From Porphyromonadaceae bacterium UBA7048 (GTDB lineage Bacteria > Bacteroidota > Bacteroidia > Bacteroidales > Muribaculaceae), in assembly GCA_002493945.1 (NCBI GenBank), contig DLAL01000087.1, positions 1 through 22,610 on the forward strand: a DNA stretch of 22,610 nt, read 5' to 3'. Position numbers and translations under genes: made by a program. Below, in pieces: positions 6,892-16,178 of the stretch; the first letter of the stretch is position 1, and the number at the start of each line of letters is the position of its first letter. Under the pieces are notes generated by a model. It was not told where the DNA came from. It ran no database searches and saw only the letters and a program-made list of their open reading frames with translations.

Positions 6892-8076
6892 TTATTTTAC
6901 GTTTTTGATTTTCAGTGTGTAGCAGAGGAGATATATGACGCCTGCTGTCATCACGGCCACGGCGCCGGCCTGACCGATTTCGTCAGCGGCGAATCCCATT
7001 GCCAGAGGGAAGACCGTGCCGCCGAAGAGTCCCATAATCATCAGGCCCGACACTTCGTTCTTCTCCGAGGGCGACGAGAGCAGTGCCTGAGAGAAGATGA
7101 CCGAGAAGATGTTGGAGTTGCCGAAGCCTATCAATGCGAGACCTATGTAGAGACCTTCGAGCATGTCGCAGACCATCAGAGCGCCCATGCCGGCGAGCAT
7201 CATCAGCACGCTTATGCCGAAGAACAGTCTGGGCGACATCGACCGCAGCAGGAAGGCGCCGAGGAAGCATCCGGCGGTGCGGAAGATGAAGTACACGCTC
7301 GTGGCGAATCCGGCTTCCTCAAGGGGCAGGCCGAGGCGCTCCATGATGATTTTCGGAGCTGTGGTGTTGGTGCCCACGTCGATGCCTACGTGGCACATGA
7401 TGCCGATGAAGCAGAGCAGGATGAAGGGGCGGCCGAGCAGCCGGAGACATTCGCCCACGCCCGATGCCTTGTCAGGACGTTCTTCGGCTATCGGAGTGGC
7501 CGCCAGGGCCGAGACCGACAGCAGGCTGATGGCGGCGTATATCACGAATATGGCACGCCAGCCCAGCCCGAAGGTGGGCAGACAGGTGGTGGCGCCCCAT
7601 GCCGCGAGTATAGGCGCGAGGAAGGAGGCGATGGCTTTGACGAACTGTCCGAACGTCAGGGTCGACGCCAGTTTGTCGGCGGATATGAGGTTCGATACCA
7701 GCGGATTGAGCGAGGTCTGCATCACGGCGTTGCCGATGCCCAGCAGAGAGAACGATATGAGCATCGTGGTGTAGCTGTCGCCCGTGATGGGGATGATGAG
7801 CGACAGGGCCGTGATGACGAGGCTTATCAGCACAGTCTTCTTGCGTCCTATCCTGTTCATCAGCATCCCGGTGGGCACCGAGAAGATGAGGAACCAGAAG
7901 AATACGAGCGAGGGGAAGAGGTTGGCCTGGGAGTCGGTGAGGCCGAGGTCTTTCTGAACGTAGTTTGATGCCGTGCCCACGAGATCGACGAATCCCATGG
8001 CGAAGAAGCACAGCATGACCGGCACTATCTGGAGTATGAAAGATTTACGGTCGTTGGTGACTGTCTGTGTCATCAT
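6892..8076 (-). CDS. MFS sugar importer (FHS/FucP-like), likely fructose permease
   Basis: Inner-membrane proton-coupled sugar importer. The 394-aa protein is strongly hydrophobic with about 12 membrane segments. The first inter-helix loop carries GMLMNRIGRKK (70-80), the MFS loop 2-3 motif. The N-terminal FFAMGFVD segment resembles the FucP/GluP (FHS) sugar transporters. In B. thetaiotaomicron the same position in the fructan locus is held by the fructose importer BT1758. The gene lies 13 bp after GH32 and 12 bp before fructokinase, all leftward, so the three are one operon. Two consecutive ATG codons (8076 and 8073) are possible starts. Fructose specificity is inference from context. Confidence 0.88.
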   Translation of the reverse strand: MMTQTVTNDRKSFILQIVPVMLCFFAMGFVDLVGTASNYVQKDLGLTDSQANLFPSLVFFWFLIFSVPTGMLMNRIGRKKTVLISLVITALSLIIPITGDSYTTMLISFSLLGIGNAVMQTSLNPLVSNLISADKLASTLTFGQFVKAIASFLAPILAAWGATTCLPTFGLGWRAIFVIYAAISLLSVSALAATPIAEERPDKASGVGECLRLLGRPFILLCFIGIMCHVGIDVGTNTTAPKIIMERLGLPLEEAGFATSVYFIFRTAGCFLGAFLLRSMSPRLFFGISVLMMLAGMGALMVCDMLEGLYIGLALIGFGNSNIFSVIFSQALLSSPSEKNEVSGLMIMGLFGGTVFPLAMGFAADEIGQAGAVAVMTAGVIYLLCYTLKIKNVK

Positions 8077-8089
8077 TGTTTTCGGGGTA

Positions 8090-9919
8090 TTATTTGAGTG
8101 AGTATATTTTCATGGATTTGATTTTCGCCTTGCCTCCTGCGGCGCTTGCCGAGAGGGCGGAGTAGGGTGCCTCGGGAAATACGAGGTTGGTCATCACGAA
8201 GCGGCCGTCGTTGCCGAAGAGCTCGATGCTTGACCTGTCGATGAAGATGCGCAGCGCGATGCGTCCCTTGTTTTCGAGGGTGGGGGCCACGGTCACGGCC
8301 GGGAAGCTCTCGCTGAATCCGGTGATGCCGCTGTGGCGGCGGTCCATCGACATCGTCCGACGGGCCGTGTCGTAGGTCATCGTGACTTCGTTGCCTTCCC
8401 TGTTCGAGAGCACGAGCGTGACGGAGTCGGCGGCTGCGGCGTCGATGTCGGCTACAATCTCGCACAGACCGCTCTGAGGCAGTTCGAAGCTGCGCGCTTT
8501 CTTGCCCAGAGCGACGTTCGACCGGTTGACGGCGAGTCTGTCTCTAAGGGCTGTCAGTTCGGGCGACGGTGCGCTTGAGGCGTACGTCATGCCGTCGTCG
8601 GCCTTGAAGAGCCCAATCTCGCGCGGCAGGGTGTTGGCGCTGCGGTACTGCATGGTGGGCACTTCGGCGGCATACTGCCAGTTGCTCATCCATCCTATGG
8701 CCGTGCGTCGTCCGTCGGGAGCGTCGCTCCAGCTCACCAGCGCGTAGTTGTCCTTGCCGTAGTCGAGCCACTTGACGGGAATACGGCCGTCGGCGTCGCG
8801 GTCGGCGGTGAATGTCCTGCCGTCCCAGTCGCCCGTGAAGTACTGTATGGCCGAGCCACCGAAGGGTCCGCCGGGATTGATGTTGCATATCAGCACCCAT
8901 TTCTTCTCGTCGCTGCCTTCCACCGGAAGCTGAAAGAGGTCGGGACACTCCCACACGCCTTCCTGGCAGCCTTCGCCCTTGCCGAAGCCGCTCTGAAGCG
9001 TCCACGTCCGGAGGTCGGGCGAGGTGAAGAAGAGCATCTCGCGGTCGAGCGCGTGGGCCAGCACGAGGTTCCACTCGCCGGTCGCTTCGTTCCGGAACAT
9101 ATTCGGGTCGCGGGCCTCGCTTTCGAGGGTGAGAACGGGGTTGCCGGCGTACCTGGTGAAGGTCGTTCCGCCGTCGCGGCTGACGGCCATGCTCTGCATC
9201 TGACTCGTTCCGGCCGATGTGTAGAGGGCTATCACGGCGTCGCGGCCGAAGCCTGCCGTCCCGTCATGGTCGATCACGCAGCTGCCGCTGAACACCGACC
9301 CCAGTCCGTCGGGGCGGATGGCCACGGGTTCGTGCTTCCAGTGCACCAGGTCGGTGGTCGAGGAGTGGCCCCACGTCATGTTCTGCCACTTCGAGCCGTA
9401 GGGGTTGTACTGATAGTAGAGATGCCACACGCCGTCCTTGCAGAACATGCCGTTCGGGTCGTTCATCCATCCGTAGAGCGGAGTGTGGTGGTAGGCCGGG
9501 CGGTACTTCTCCTCGCGGTCGGCGGTGTCGAAGGTCTCCGAAAGCTCTATGCCCTTCCAGCATACGTCGTCCTTGGCTTCGCGCACCGAGCCGCGGCCCT
9601 GCGGAGTGAGGACGTCAAGTATCACCTTGCGGCCTTTGTACCGGGTCAGGTCGAAGGGCACGGTGTAGTCGGTCTTGGATTTCGCCAGCCGCACGTAGAT
9701 GGTCTCGGCTATATTGCCGTCGACGAGCACGTTGATGCGTGCGTCGTCCACCGACTCCTGCACCGGCAGGAGCACATACTTGGCGTCGCCGTCAACGCGC
9801 ACCAGTGTGTTGTCGGTGCCGAGGTGCTCGATGCCGACGCCGTCTGCGGCTGCCGATACTCCGGGAGTCAGAATCAGTGCCGTCACCAGGGCGGTCAGGC
9901 TGTGTTTGGTCATTGTCAT
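8090..9919 (-). CDS. Glycoside hydrolase family 32 beta-fructosidase (inulinase/levanase/invertase type)
   Basis: Hydrolyses beta-fructosidic bonds in inulin, levan, FOS or sucrose. Counting from the ATG at 9919 (609 aa), a Sec signal peptide covers residues 1 to about 23 (ending GVSA-AADG). A beta-rich N-terminal region runs to about 130, the five-bladed GH32 propeller follows, and then the C-terminal beta-sandwich with IDRSSIELFGNDG. Catalytic residues: Asp154 nucleophile in WMNDPNG, Asp271 in ARDPNMF as stabiliser, Glu324 in WECPDLF as acid/base. There is no lipobox Cys, so the enzyme is probably periplasmic and exo-acting. The open frame extends to an ATG at 9976, but that start would hide the signal peptide and lies upstream of the expected transcription start. 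The ATG at 9913 is also possible. First gene of the GH32-MFS-kinase operon. Confidence 0.93.
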   Translation of the reverse strand: MTMTKHSLTALVTALILTPGVSAAADGVGIEHLGTDNTLVRVDGDAKYVLLPVQESVDDARINVLVDGNIAETIYVRLAKSKTDYTVPFDLTRYKGRKVILDVLTPQGRGSVREAKDDVCWKGIELSETFDTADREEKYRPAYHHTPLYGWMNDPNGMFCKDGVWHLYYQYNPYGSKWQNMTWGHSSTTDLVHWKHEPVAIRPDGLGSVFSGSCVIDHDGTAGFGRDAVIALYTSAGTSQMQSMAVSRDGGTTFTRYAGNPVLTLESEARDPNMFRNEATGEWNLVLAHALDREMLFFTSPDLRTWTLQSGFGKGEGCQEGVWECPDLFQLPVEGSDEKKWVLICNINPGGPFGGSAIQYFTGDWDGRTFTADRDADGRIPVKWLDYGKDNYALVSWSDAPDGRRTAIGWMSNWQYAAEVPTMQYRSANTLPREIGLFKADDGMTYASSAPSPELTALRDRLAVNRSNVALGKKARSFELPQSGLCEIVADIDAAAADSVTLVLSNREGNEVTMTYDTARRTMSMDRRHSGITGFSESFPAVTVAPTLENKGRIALRIFIDRSSIELFGNDGRFVMTNLVFPEAPYSALSASAAGGKAKIKSMKIYSLK

Positions 9920-9978
9920 ATGGGTTATGGTATTATTTTTAATATGGTATTGTTCGCGGTGTTTTCCTTTCGGCAATG

Positions 9979-10024
9979 CAAAGCTACGACTTTGCCGCGA
10001 CGTCGGCTATGAATTATCGTGCAT
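9979..10024 (-). promoter_or_regulatory. Promoter and operator of the GH32-MFS-fructokinase operon
   Basis: The minus strand has a perfect -7 box TAGCTTTG (9986-9979) and no TTTG-type -33 element at the proper spacing. Exactly 28 nt upstream of the -7 box ends ATGCACGATA (10024-10015). This is preceded by ATAGCC and a T5 tract, giving a 22-bp block (10037-10016) that matches the susC upstream region at 20 of 22 positions. It is the likely binding site of the adjacent hybrid sensor-regulator. Start of transcription should be near 9972. Confidence 0.65.
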
Positions 10025-10092
10025 AGGCTATTAAAAATGTTGCGCGACAAAATTATTCATACCTTTCGCACTCTTTTTCATAGAATTATGAC

Positions 10093-10100
10093 TAATTTTG
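10093..10100 (+). promoter_or_regulatory. -7 box of the sensor-regulator gene
   Basis: TAATTTTG matches the Bacteroidetes -7 consensus TAnnTTTG and lies 25 bp before the ATG at 10126, giving a leader of about 19 nt. No good -33 element is visible. The shared 22-bp element lies about 70 bp upstream, in the divergent intergenic region. Confidence 0.55.
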
Positions 10101-10125
10101 CAGTGTCTAAGGCTAATCGGAACAT

Positions 10126-12873
10126 ATGAAAATCCTTTATCGAATACTATCCTGTACGTTTGCAATATTGATGTTTGCGGCACTTTCAAGCTGCTCTGAC
10201 AGCGGACGTGTGTACCGCATCGGAGTGTCGCAGTGCAGTCAGGACGACTGGCGCTCGAAGATGAACGACGAGATTGAACGCGAGATTATGTTTCATGACG
10301 ACGCCGTGGTGGAGATACGTTCGGCCGACGACGACAATCTCCGTCAGGCCGCAGACATCCGCTACTTCGCCGACCATGGGTTCGACATCATCATAGTGTC
10401 GCCGAACGAGGCGGCCGCGCTCACCCCTGTCATAAAGGAGGTGTACGGGCGCGGCATACCGGTCATCATCTTCGACCGCAACATCATCGGCGACAGCTAC
10501 ACGGCGCGCATCGGCGTCGACGACGAAGGCATAGGCCGCTCGGCCGCGCACTATGCCCTGCATCTGCTGGGCCGCGGAGCCAAGGCCATCGAGGTCTACG
10601 GGCTGCCCGGTTCGACGCCTGCCGACGCCCGTCACAAGGGATTCGCCGGAGAGTTCGCTTCCGGCGGCGGCGAGCTGCTTGCCACAGTCATCGGCAACTG
10701 GAACAAGGACGAGGCCGTGGCGGCTGTCGATTCGGTCCTGCGGCTCTACGGCGATGTCGACCTCATCTACGCCCACAACGACCGCATGGCCATCGGAGCC
10801 TCCGAAGTAGCCGCCCGGATGGGCCGTGACATACGCATCATAGGCATCGACGCCGCTCCCGAGATAGGCATACGCGCCGTGGCCGACAGCGTAATCGACG
10901 CCACCTTCCTCTATCCCACCGAGGGCCACCGTCTCATCCGCACGGCCCTGGCCATACTGAAAGGCGAGCCCTACGAGCGCGAGACCATCCTGCCGGCGTC
11001 GTCGGCCGTAGACCTGAGCAACGTCGACGTGCTGCTCCTTCAGAACGAGACCCTCAATGAAGAGACTGGCAAGATGAAAGTCCTTAAAGGTCAGATTGAC
11101 GAATACTGGGACAAGCACTCGTCGCAGACGTCGCTCTTCTATGCCAGCATCGTCATCATCGTCCTGCTCTTCGGCGTGGTCTTCCTTATACTGCGGGCCT
11201 ACTGGCAGCACCGCCGCCATCAGGAAGTGCTCATGAGGCAGAACCGCGAGCTCGAGGAGCAGCGCGACACCCAGCAGCAGCTCAACCGCCGGCTTCAGCA
11301 GGCCATACACTCCAAGCTCGTCTTCTTCACCAACGTGTCGCATGACCTCCGCACGCCGCTGACGCTCATCGCCGAGCCCGTGGCGCAGCTCGACGGGGCG
11401 CCGAACCTCACTCCGCAGCAGCAGACCCTCATGAAGATTGCCGACAGGAATGTCCGCATCCTCCGCCGCCTCATCAATCAGATTCTCGATTTCCGCAAGT
11501 ACGAGAACGACAAGCTCACCCTCAGCCTGACCGAGCTCGACCTTGACGAGGCCGTCGGCGGATGGACGGAGGCCTTCGGCCAGCTCGCGCGCAAGCGGCA
11601 TATGAAGCTGTCGCTCCGCCGCCTGACGGACAGTCCCGTCAGTATGGCCGCCGATGCCGGGAAGCTCGAGCGCATATTCTTCAATCTGCTCTCCAACGCC
11701 TTCAAGTACACCCCCGACGGCGGACGCATCACCGTGACGTACGGCCCCGACGGCGACGGCAGCGTGGTCATCAGCGTGGCCGATACGGGCGAGGGCATCA
11801 GCGAGCGCGACCTCGGCCACATCTTCGACCGCTTCTATCAGGTCGACCGTGTGCACCCCGACGGCTCGGGCATCGGCCTGTCGCTGAGCAAGGCCTTCGC
11901 CGAGCTTCACGGCGGCACCATCAGCGTGCGGAGCGAAGTCGGCAAGGGCTCGGTCTTCACCGTCACGCTGCCCCTCACCCACGTGGACGGCGCCTCCGAA
12001 GCCCCCGTCCCTCAGATGTCGGCCGCCGACGTCGAGGCAGAGCTGGGCACGGTTGACACCGATGCCGACACCGTCACCGTCGCAGACCCCGGAAAGCCCG
12101 TCGTCCTTGTTATAGACGACAACCGCGACATCCGTCAGCTCCTGACCGCGCTCCTTTCGCCGACGTACAGCGTCCTGACCGCCGCCTCCGGCAGCGAGGG
12201 CATAGCCAAGGCCGTGCGCTGCGTCCCCGACCTGATCATATGCGACGTGATGATGCCCGGCATGGACGGCCTCGAGTGCTGCCGGCGGCTCAAGGCCGAA
12301 GTCACCACCTCGCACATCCCCGTGCTGATGCTGACGGCCTGCTCGATGGACCAGCAGCGCGTGCAGGGCTATGACAGCGGTGCCGACGGCTACCTCTCCA
12401 AGCCCTTCAGCGGCGCCGTGCTGCTGGCGCGCTGCCGCTCGCTGATAGAAGGCCGCAAGCGCATCCGCGAGCTGTGGCAGAGCCGCGACGCACTGGCCGC
12501 ACCGGCGGCGAAGGACGGCGGCGCGGCTGCCCCTACGGACATCGACAGCGGGTTCTATGCACGCTTCCTCGACGTATTCTCGCGCCGGATGGGCAATTCC
12601 GACCTCACGGTCGACGCCCTGGCCGCCGAGCTGGGCCTGGAGCGCACGCAGTTCTACCGCAAAATCAAGGCTCTGACCAACTTCTCGCCCGTAGAGCTCA
12701 TCCGTCAGCTGCGCCTCAAGCAAGGCCGCCATCTGGTCAAGACCTCCGAAAAGACCATGAGCGAGATAGCCTACGAAATAGGATTCTCGACTCCGGCCTA
12801 CTTCACACGCTGCTACCGCGAGGCCTTCGGTGAGACGCCCACCGAGACGCGCAGCCGGATTACCGGGTGCTGA
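10126..12873 (+). CDS. Hybrid two-component system sensor-regulator with sugar-binding (PBP-type) sensor
   Basis: One protein that senses a periplasmic sugar and activates transcription. Domains in the 915 aa: N-terminal signal/anchor with a lipobox-like LSSC (Cys23), LacI/RbsB-type periplasmic binding domain (about 29-310), membrane helix (about 336-357), coiled linker, histidine kinase with phospho-acceptor His406 in SHDLRTPL, N-box around Asn520-Asn524, ATP-lid DTGEGIS and GSGIGLSLSKA, response receiver (about 658-775) with phospho-acceptor Asp707 in CDVMMPGMDG and Lys759, and AraC-type HTH (about 810-911). This is the architecture of B. thetaiotaomicron BT1754, whose sensor binds fructose. 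It lies between the GH32 operon (divergent) and susC-susD (same strand), the expected place for the locus activator. The ligand is inferred. Confidence 0.93.
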   Translation: MKILYRILSCTFAILMFAALSSCSDSGRVYRIGVSQCSQDDWRSKMNDEIEREIMFHDDAVVEIRSADDDNLRQAADIRYFADHGFDIIIVSPNEAAALTPVIKEVYGRGIPVIIFDRNIIGDSYTARIGVDDEGIGRSAAHYALHLLGRGAKAIEVYGLPGSTPADARHKGFAGEFASGGGELLATVIGNWNKDEAVAAVDSVLRLYGDVDLIYAHNDRMAIGASEVAARMGRDIRIIGIDAAPEIGIRAVADSVIDATFLYPTEGHRLIRTALAILKGEPYERETILPASSAVDLSNVDVLLLQNETLNEETGKMKVLKGQIDEYWDKHSSQTSLFYASIVIIVLLFGVVFLILRAYWQHRRHQEVLMRQNRELEEQRDTQQQLNRRLQQAIHSKLVFFTNVSHDLRTPLTLIAEPVAQLDGAPNLTPQQQTLMKIADRNVRILRRLINQILDFRKYENDKLTLSLTELDLDEAVGGWTEAFGQLARKRHMKLSLRRLTDSPVSMAADAGKLERIFFNLLSNAFKYTPDGGRITVTYGPDGDGSVVISVADTGEGISERDLGHIFDRFYQVDRVHPDGSGIGLSLSKAFAELHGGTISVRSEVGKGSVFTVTLPLTHVDGASEAPVPQMSAADVEAELGTVDTDADTVTVADPGKPVVLVIDDNRDIRQLLTALLSPTYSVLTAASGSEGIAKAVRCVPDLIICDVMMPGMDGLECCRRLKAEVTTSHIPVLMLTACSMDQQRVQGYDSGADGYLSKPFSGAVLLARCRSLIEGRKRIRELWQSRDALAAPAAKDGGAAAPTDIDSGFYARFLDVFSRRMGNSDLTVDALAAELGLERTQFYRKIKALTNFSPVELIRQLRLKQGRHLVKTSEKTMSEIAYEIGFSTPAYFTRCYREAFGETPTETRSRITGC

Positions 12874-12925
12874 CTCCCCGAGGCGGCCGCCGCCGTCGCC
12901 GAATTTTGTTGCAAAACATATCAAT

Positions 12926-13001
12926 AATCGTGCATTGTCCATTTTTTGATAGCCGATGCACGATTCTTTATATCCTGATTTTTAGCACGTAAGTAATTTT
13001 G
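12926..13001 (+). promoter_or_regulatory. susC promoter with inverted-repeat operator
   Basis: AATCGTGCAT (12926-12935) and ATGCACGATT (12956-12965) form a perfect 10-bp inverted repeat with a 20-nt spacer that contains a T6 tract and ATAGCC. The right arm ends exactly 28 nt before the -7 box TAATTTTG (12994-13001), the same distance as in the GH32 promoter. No -33 TTTG is present, in keeping with activator dependence. Start near 13008 leaves about 28 nt to the susC ATG. It is the probable binding site of the sensor-regulator encoded just upstream. Confidence 0.7.
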
Positions 13002-13035
13002 CGGCAGAAATTCTAATTCACCAAAAACGAATAAC

Positions 13036-16000
13036 ATGAAAAGAACATTTCTCAGTGCATTACTGCTGGTCTTGCTGACCATCCTCGCACAGGCGCAGAA
13101 CATCACTGTGCAGGGGACGGTCATTTCACGCACCGACGATGAACCGCTCATAGGAGCGTCCGTGCTCTGTGAGGCCACGAAAGCCGCCGCGGCCACAGAC
13201 CTTGACGGAAACTTTCAGATTACTGTCCCCGAAGGCGCCGTGCTCAAGGTGTCATACGTCGGATATAATACGGTCGACGTCAAGGCCGAGCCGGTGATGA
13301 CCGTTTACCTTGACGAGAACACCGAGCTCCTCGACGACCTCGTGGTCGTGGGCTATCAGACCATGAAGAAGGCCGACCTTACGGGCGCCGTGTCCGTAGT
13401 GTCGACCGATGCTCTGGAGACATCGTCGGACACCGACCCCATGCGTGCCCTCCAGGGCAAGGTGCCGGGCATGACGGTGACAGCCGACGGTTCGCCCAGC
13501 GGTACGGGTGCGGTGCGCATCCGTGGCATCGGCTCGTTCAACGCCTCGCAGGACCCGCTCTTCGTTATCGACGGCGTCCCCACTACGGCCACGCTCAATT
13601 CGCTGAACATGAACGATATCGAGAGCATGCAGGTGCTCAAGGACGCCGCTTCGGCCTCAATCTACGGCTCGCGCGCCGCCAACGGTGTCATCATCATCAC
13701 CACCAAGAAGGGCAAGAACTCGCAGGGTCAGAAGGTGAACGTCAGCTTCTCGGCCAACCTCACCGCACAGTTCTACTCCTCGCAGGCCACTATGAAACTC
13801 CTCGATACTCCCGGATACGCCACCGCCATGGCCCAGGCTGCCATGAACGACGGCATCGACCCGGCGGCATATGCTTCGGGCTACGGACTGAACCTCAACG
13901 CCGCTTCGGGCTATCCCATATCGGTCTACGACTACCGCGCCGGCAAGTATGTGGACTATACGGTCAACGGCCTCTATGACGGCTATATCAACAACAAGCG
14001 CACCATGCTGATGTCCGACACCGACTGGCTCGACGCCATCTCGCGCACGGGCTTCTCCCAGAACTACGACGCCGCTGTCTCGACAGCATCTGATAAGGGC
14101 TCGGCTTTCTTCTCGCTCGGATACCGCCGCAACGACGGCATCCTCAAGGACACCAACTTCGAGAACATCGCCGCGCGCATCAATTCGTCGTACAACATCA
14201 GCCCCGTGGTGTCCGTGGGTGAGAACTTCACGCTGACCTACACAAAGCAGGTCGACTGCCACCCGATGGAGAACGCGCTGAAGATGCCTTCGACCGTGCC
14301 CGTCTATGAAATCGACGGTACCACCTTCGCCGGTCCTGTCGGAAGCATGGCCGACCGTCAGAATCCTCTCCGCGAACTCGTCTTCAACCGCGACAACGCC
14401 CTGAACGTATGGCGCCTCTTCGGCAACGCATACATCGACATCAAGCCCGTCAAGGGGCTGCTCCTGAGGTCGAACTTCGGCCTGGACTATGACGCCGCCT
14501 TCATACACTCGTACAACTACACCTTCCACAGCGACATCGTCAACAACGACACCAACTCCACCACGCTCTCGCAGGCCAATGACTCGAAGTGGACATGGTC
14601 GAACACGGCAAACTACGACTTCTCCCTCGCACGCGACCACCGCTTCACCGTTCTGGCCGGTATGGAGCTCTTCCGTCAGAGCCGCATCGACTTCTCGGCC
14701 TACAACGAGAACTACGACATCGAGACGCCCGACTACATGTACCCCGACGCCTCATCGGGCGTGGAGCGCGCCACCGGCAACCGCTCGTCCTATGCGCTGG
14801 TATCGTTCTTCGGCAAGCTGGACTACAACTGGCGCGACATCCTGCTGGCGTCGTTCACCATCCGCCGCGACGGTTCGTCGCGCTTCGGCAGCAACAACCG
14901 CTACGGCACTTTCCCGGCAGCCACGTTGGGCTACCGCATATCCGAGAACATCCGCAAGACATGGCTCAACGACCTCAAGCTGCGCCTCTCGTGGGGCAAG
15001 ACGGGCAACCAGGCCATCTCGAACACCGCGCGCTACGCCCTCTATGTGGCCGATTACGGCAACGACCGCGTGACGTCCACGGCCTATGACCTTCTCCTCC
15101 AGCAGAGCGGCATCTTCCCCTCGGGCTACCTTGCAAGCCAGACCGCCAATCCCAATCTGAAGTGGGAGACCACCATACAGTACAACGCCGGTATCGACTT
15201 CAGCATGCTTCGCAGCCGTCTCTACGGCTCGGTCGACGCCTACATCAAGGACGTCAAGGACATGCTCATCACCCCGGCATACCTCGGCTCTATGGGCGAG
15301 GGCGGCGCTTCGTGGCTCAACGGTCCCTCGCTGCGCAACACGGGCATGGAGCTCCTCGTGGGCTGGCGCGACCGCCTCGCATGCGGATTGGAGTACAAGG
15401 TCGACCTTAACATGGACTTCTTCCGCAACAAGGTCACTTATCTTCCATCGACCACAACCGGCTCGTATGCCCACACAACCACGGAGAATCTCGTCCAGGC
15501 CCGTCAGCCCTACGGCTCGATTGTCGGATATGTATTCGACGGAATCTTCCAGAATCAGGATGAAGTCGACGCCTCCGGTCAGGACAACGCCCGTGTGGGC
15601 GGCATGAAGTACGCCGACATCAACGGTGACCACCGCATCACCCCCGACGACCAGACATGGATTTTCAGCCCCGTGCCCGACCTCTCGTTCGGACTCAATG
15701 TCGAGCTGGCATACAAGAATTTCGACTTCCGCATGTTCTGGCAGGGCGTCGTCGGTCAGGATGTGTACAACAATCAGAAATTCCAGAATGACTTCTGGAG
15801 CGTGACCGACGCCGGCAGCAACAAGGGCGTCCGCGTGCTCGACGCATGGCTGCCCGGAGTCAACACCTCCTCGACCATCCCCATGCTGACCACCAACAAC
15901 ACCGGCGACGAAGGACGCACCTCGTCATACTTCGTCGAGAACGGCACCTATGCCAAGCTCCGCAATCTTCAGTTCGGCTACACCCTTCCGTCACGAGCCC

Positions 16001-16158
16001 TCGAGGCACTCCGCATGACCCGTATGCGCGTCTACGTCTCCGGTCAGAATCTCCTGACGCTCAAGAGCAAGAGCCTCACGTGCTCCGACCCCGAGAATCC
16101 CAACTGGGCCTATCCTATCCCCACATCTCTCTCCTTCGGCTTACAGATTGATTTTTAA
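13036..16158 (+). CDS. susC: SusC-family TonB-dependent outer-membrane transporter
   Basis: Forms the outer-membrane barrel that imports oligosaccharides, powered by TonB, with SusD as lid. The 1040-aa protein has a Sec signal peptide (1-20, cleavage at AQA-QN) and a carboxypeptidase-regulatory-like domain (about 23-95). A TonB-box-like DDLVVVGYQT (100-109) is followed by a plug with KVPGMTV and the SusC signature VRIRGIGSFNASQDPLFVIDGVP (starting at 160). A long beta-barrel then ends in Phe (LSFGLQIDF), the usual barrel-assembly end. Length is normal for SusC. It is followed 20 bp later by susD. Substrate is inferred to be fructo-oligosaccharide or fructan from the neighbouring GH32, fructokinase and sensor genes. 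Confidence 0.95.
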   Translation: MKRTFLSALLLVLLTILAQAQNITVQGTVISRTDDEPLIGASVLCEATKAAAATDLDGNFQITVPEGAVLKVSYVGYNTVDVKAEPVMTVYLDENTELLDDLVVVGYQTMKKADLTGAVSVVSTDALETSSDTDPMRALQGKVPGMTVTADGSPSGTGAVRIRGIGSFNASQDPLFVIDGVPTTATLNSLNMNDIESMQVLKDAASASIYGSRAANGVIIITTKKGKNSQGQKVNVSFSANLTAQFYSSQATMKLLDTPGYATAMAQAAMNDGIDPAAYASGYGLNLNAASGYPISVYDYRAGKYVDYTVNGLYDGYINNKRTMLMSDTDWLDAISRTGFSQNYDAAVSTASDKGSAFFSLGYRRNDGILKDTNFENIAARINSSYNISPVVSVGENFTLTYTKQVDCHPMENALKMPSTVPVYEIDGTTFAGPVGSMADRQNPLRELVFNRDNALNVWRLFGNAYIDIKPVKGLLLRSNFGLDYDAAFIHSYNYTFHSDIVNNDTNSTTLSQANDSKWTWSNTANYDFSLARDHRFTVLAGMELFRQSRIDFSAYNENYDIETPDYMYPDASSGVERATGNRSSYALVSFFGKLDYNWRDILLASFTIRRDGSSRFGSNNRYGTFPAATLGYRISENIRKTWLNDLKLRLSWGKTGNQAISNTARYALYVADYGNDRVTSTAYDLLLQQSGIFPSGYLASQTANPNLKWETTIQYNAGIDFSMLRSRLYGSVDAYIKDVKDMLITPAYLGSMGEGGASWLNGPSLRNTGMELLVGWRDRLACGLEYKVDLNMDFFRNKVTYLPSTTTGSYAHTTTENLVQARQPYGSIVGYVFDGIFQNQDEVDASGQDNARVGGMKYADINGDHRITPDDQTWIFSPVPDLSFGLNVELAYKNFDFRMFWQGVVGQDVYNNQKFQNDFWSVTDAGSNKGVRVLDAWLPGVNTSSTIPMLTTNNTGDEGRTSSYFVENGTYAKLRNLQFGYTLPSRALEALRMTRMRVYVSGQNLLTLKSKSLTCSDPENPNWAYPIPTSLSFGLQIDF

Positions 16159-16178
16159 CCAATAAACGACAGAACACC

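Noticed and set aside
6562..7968. 468-codon plus-strand open frame across the kinase/MFS boundary
   Set aside because: It is antisense to two well-supported genes, with a charged low-complexity translation and no promoter.
9053..10012. 319-codon plus-strand open frame opposite GH32
   Set aside because: Antisense to the GH32 active-site region and crossing the divergent promoter; no domain seen.
12904..12916. TTTTG-TTG-CAAAA mini-hairpin after the sensor-regulator gene as a terminator
   Set aside because: Only 5 AT-rich base pairs and no T-tract; it is too weak to call a terminator.
10186..12942. 918-codon open frame on the minus strand opposite the sensor-regulator gene
   Set aside because: It is an antisense shadow caused by GC-rich codon use. 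The plus-strand frame has complete, ordered domains with catalytic residues, whereas the antisense product has no recognisable domain and a low-complexity composition.
13657..15633. Long minus-strand open frames opposite susC
   Set aside because: Shadow translations rich in Val, Glu and His without domains, fully covered by susC.
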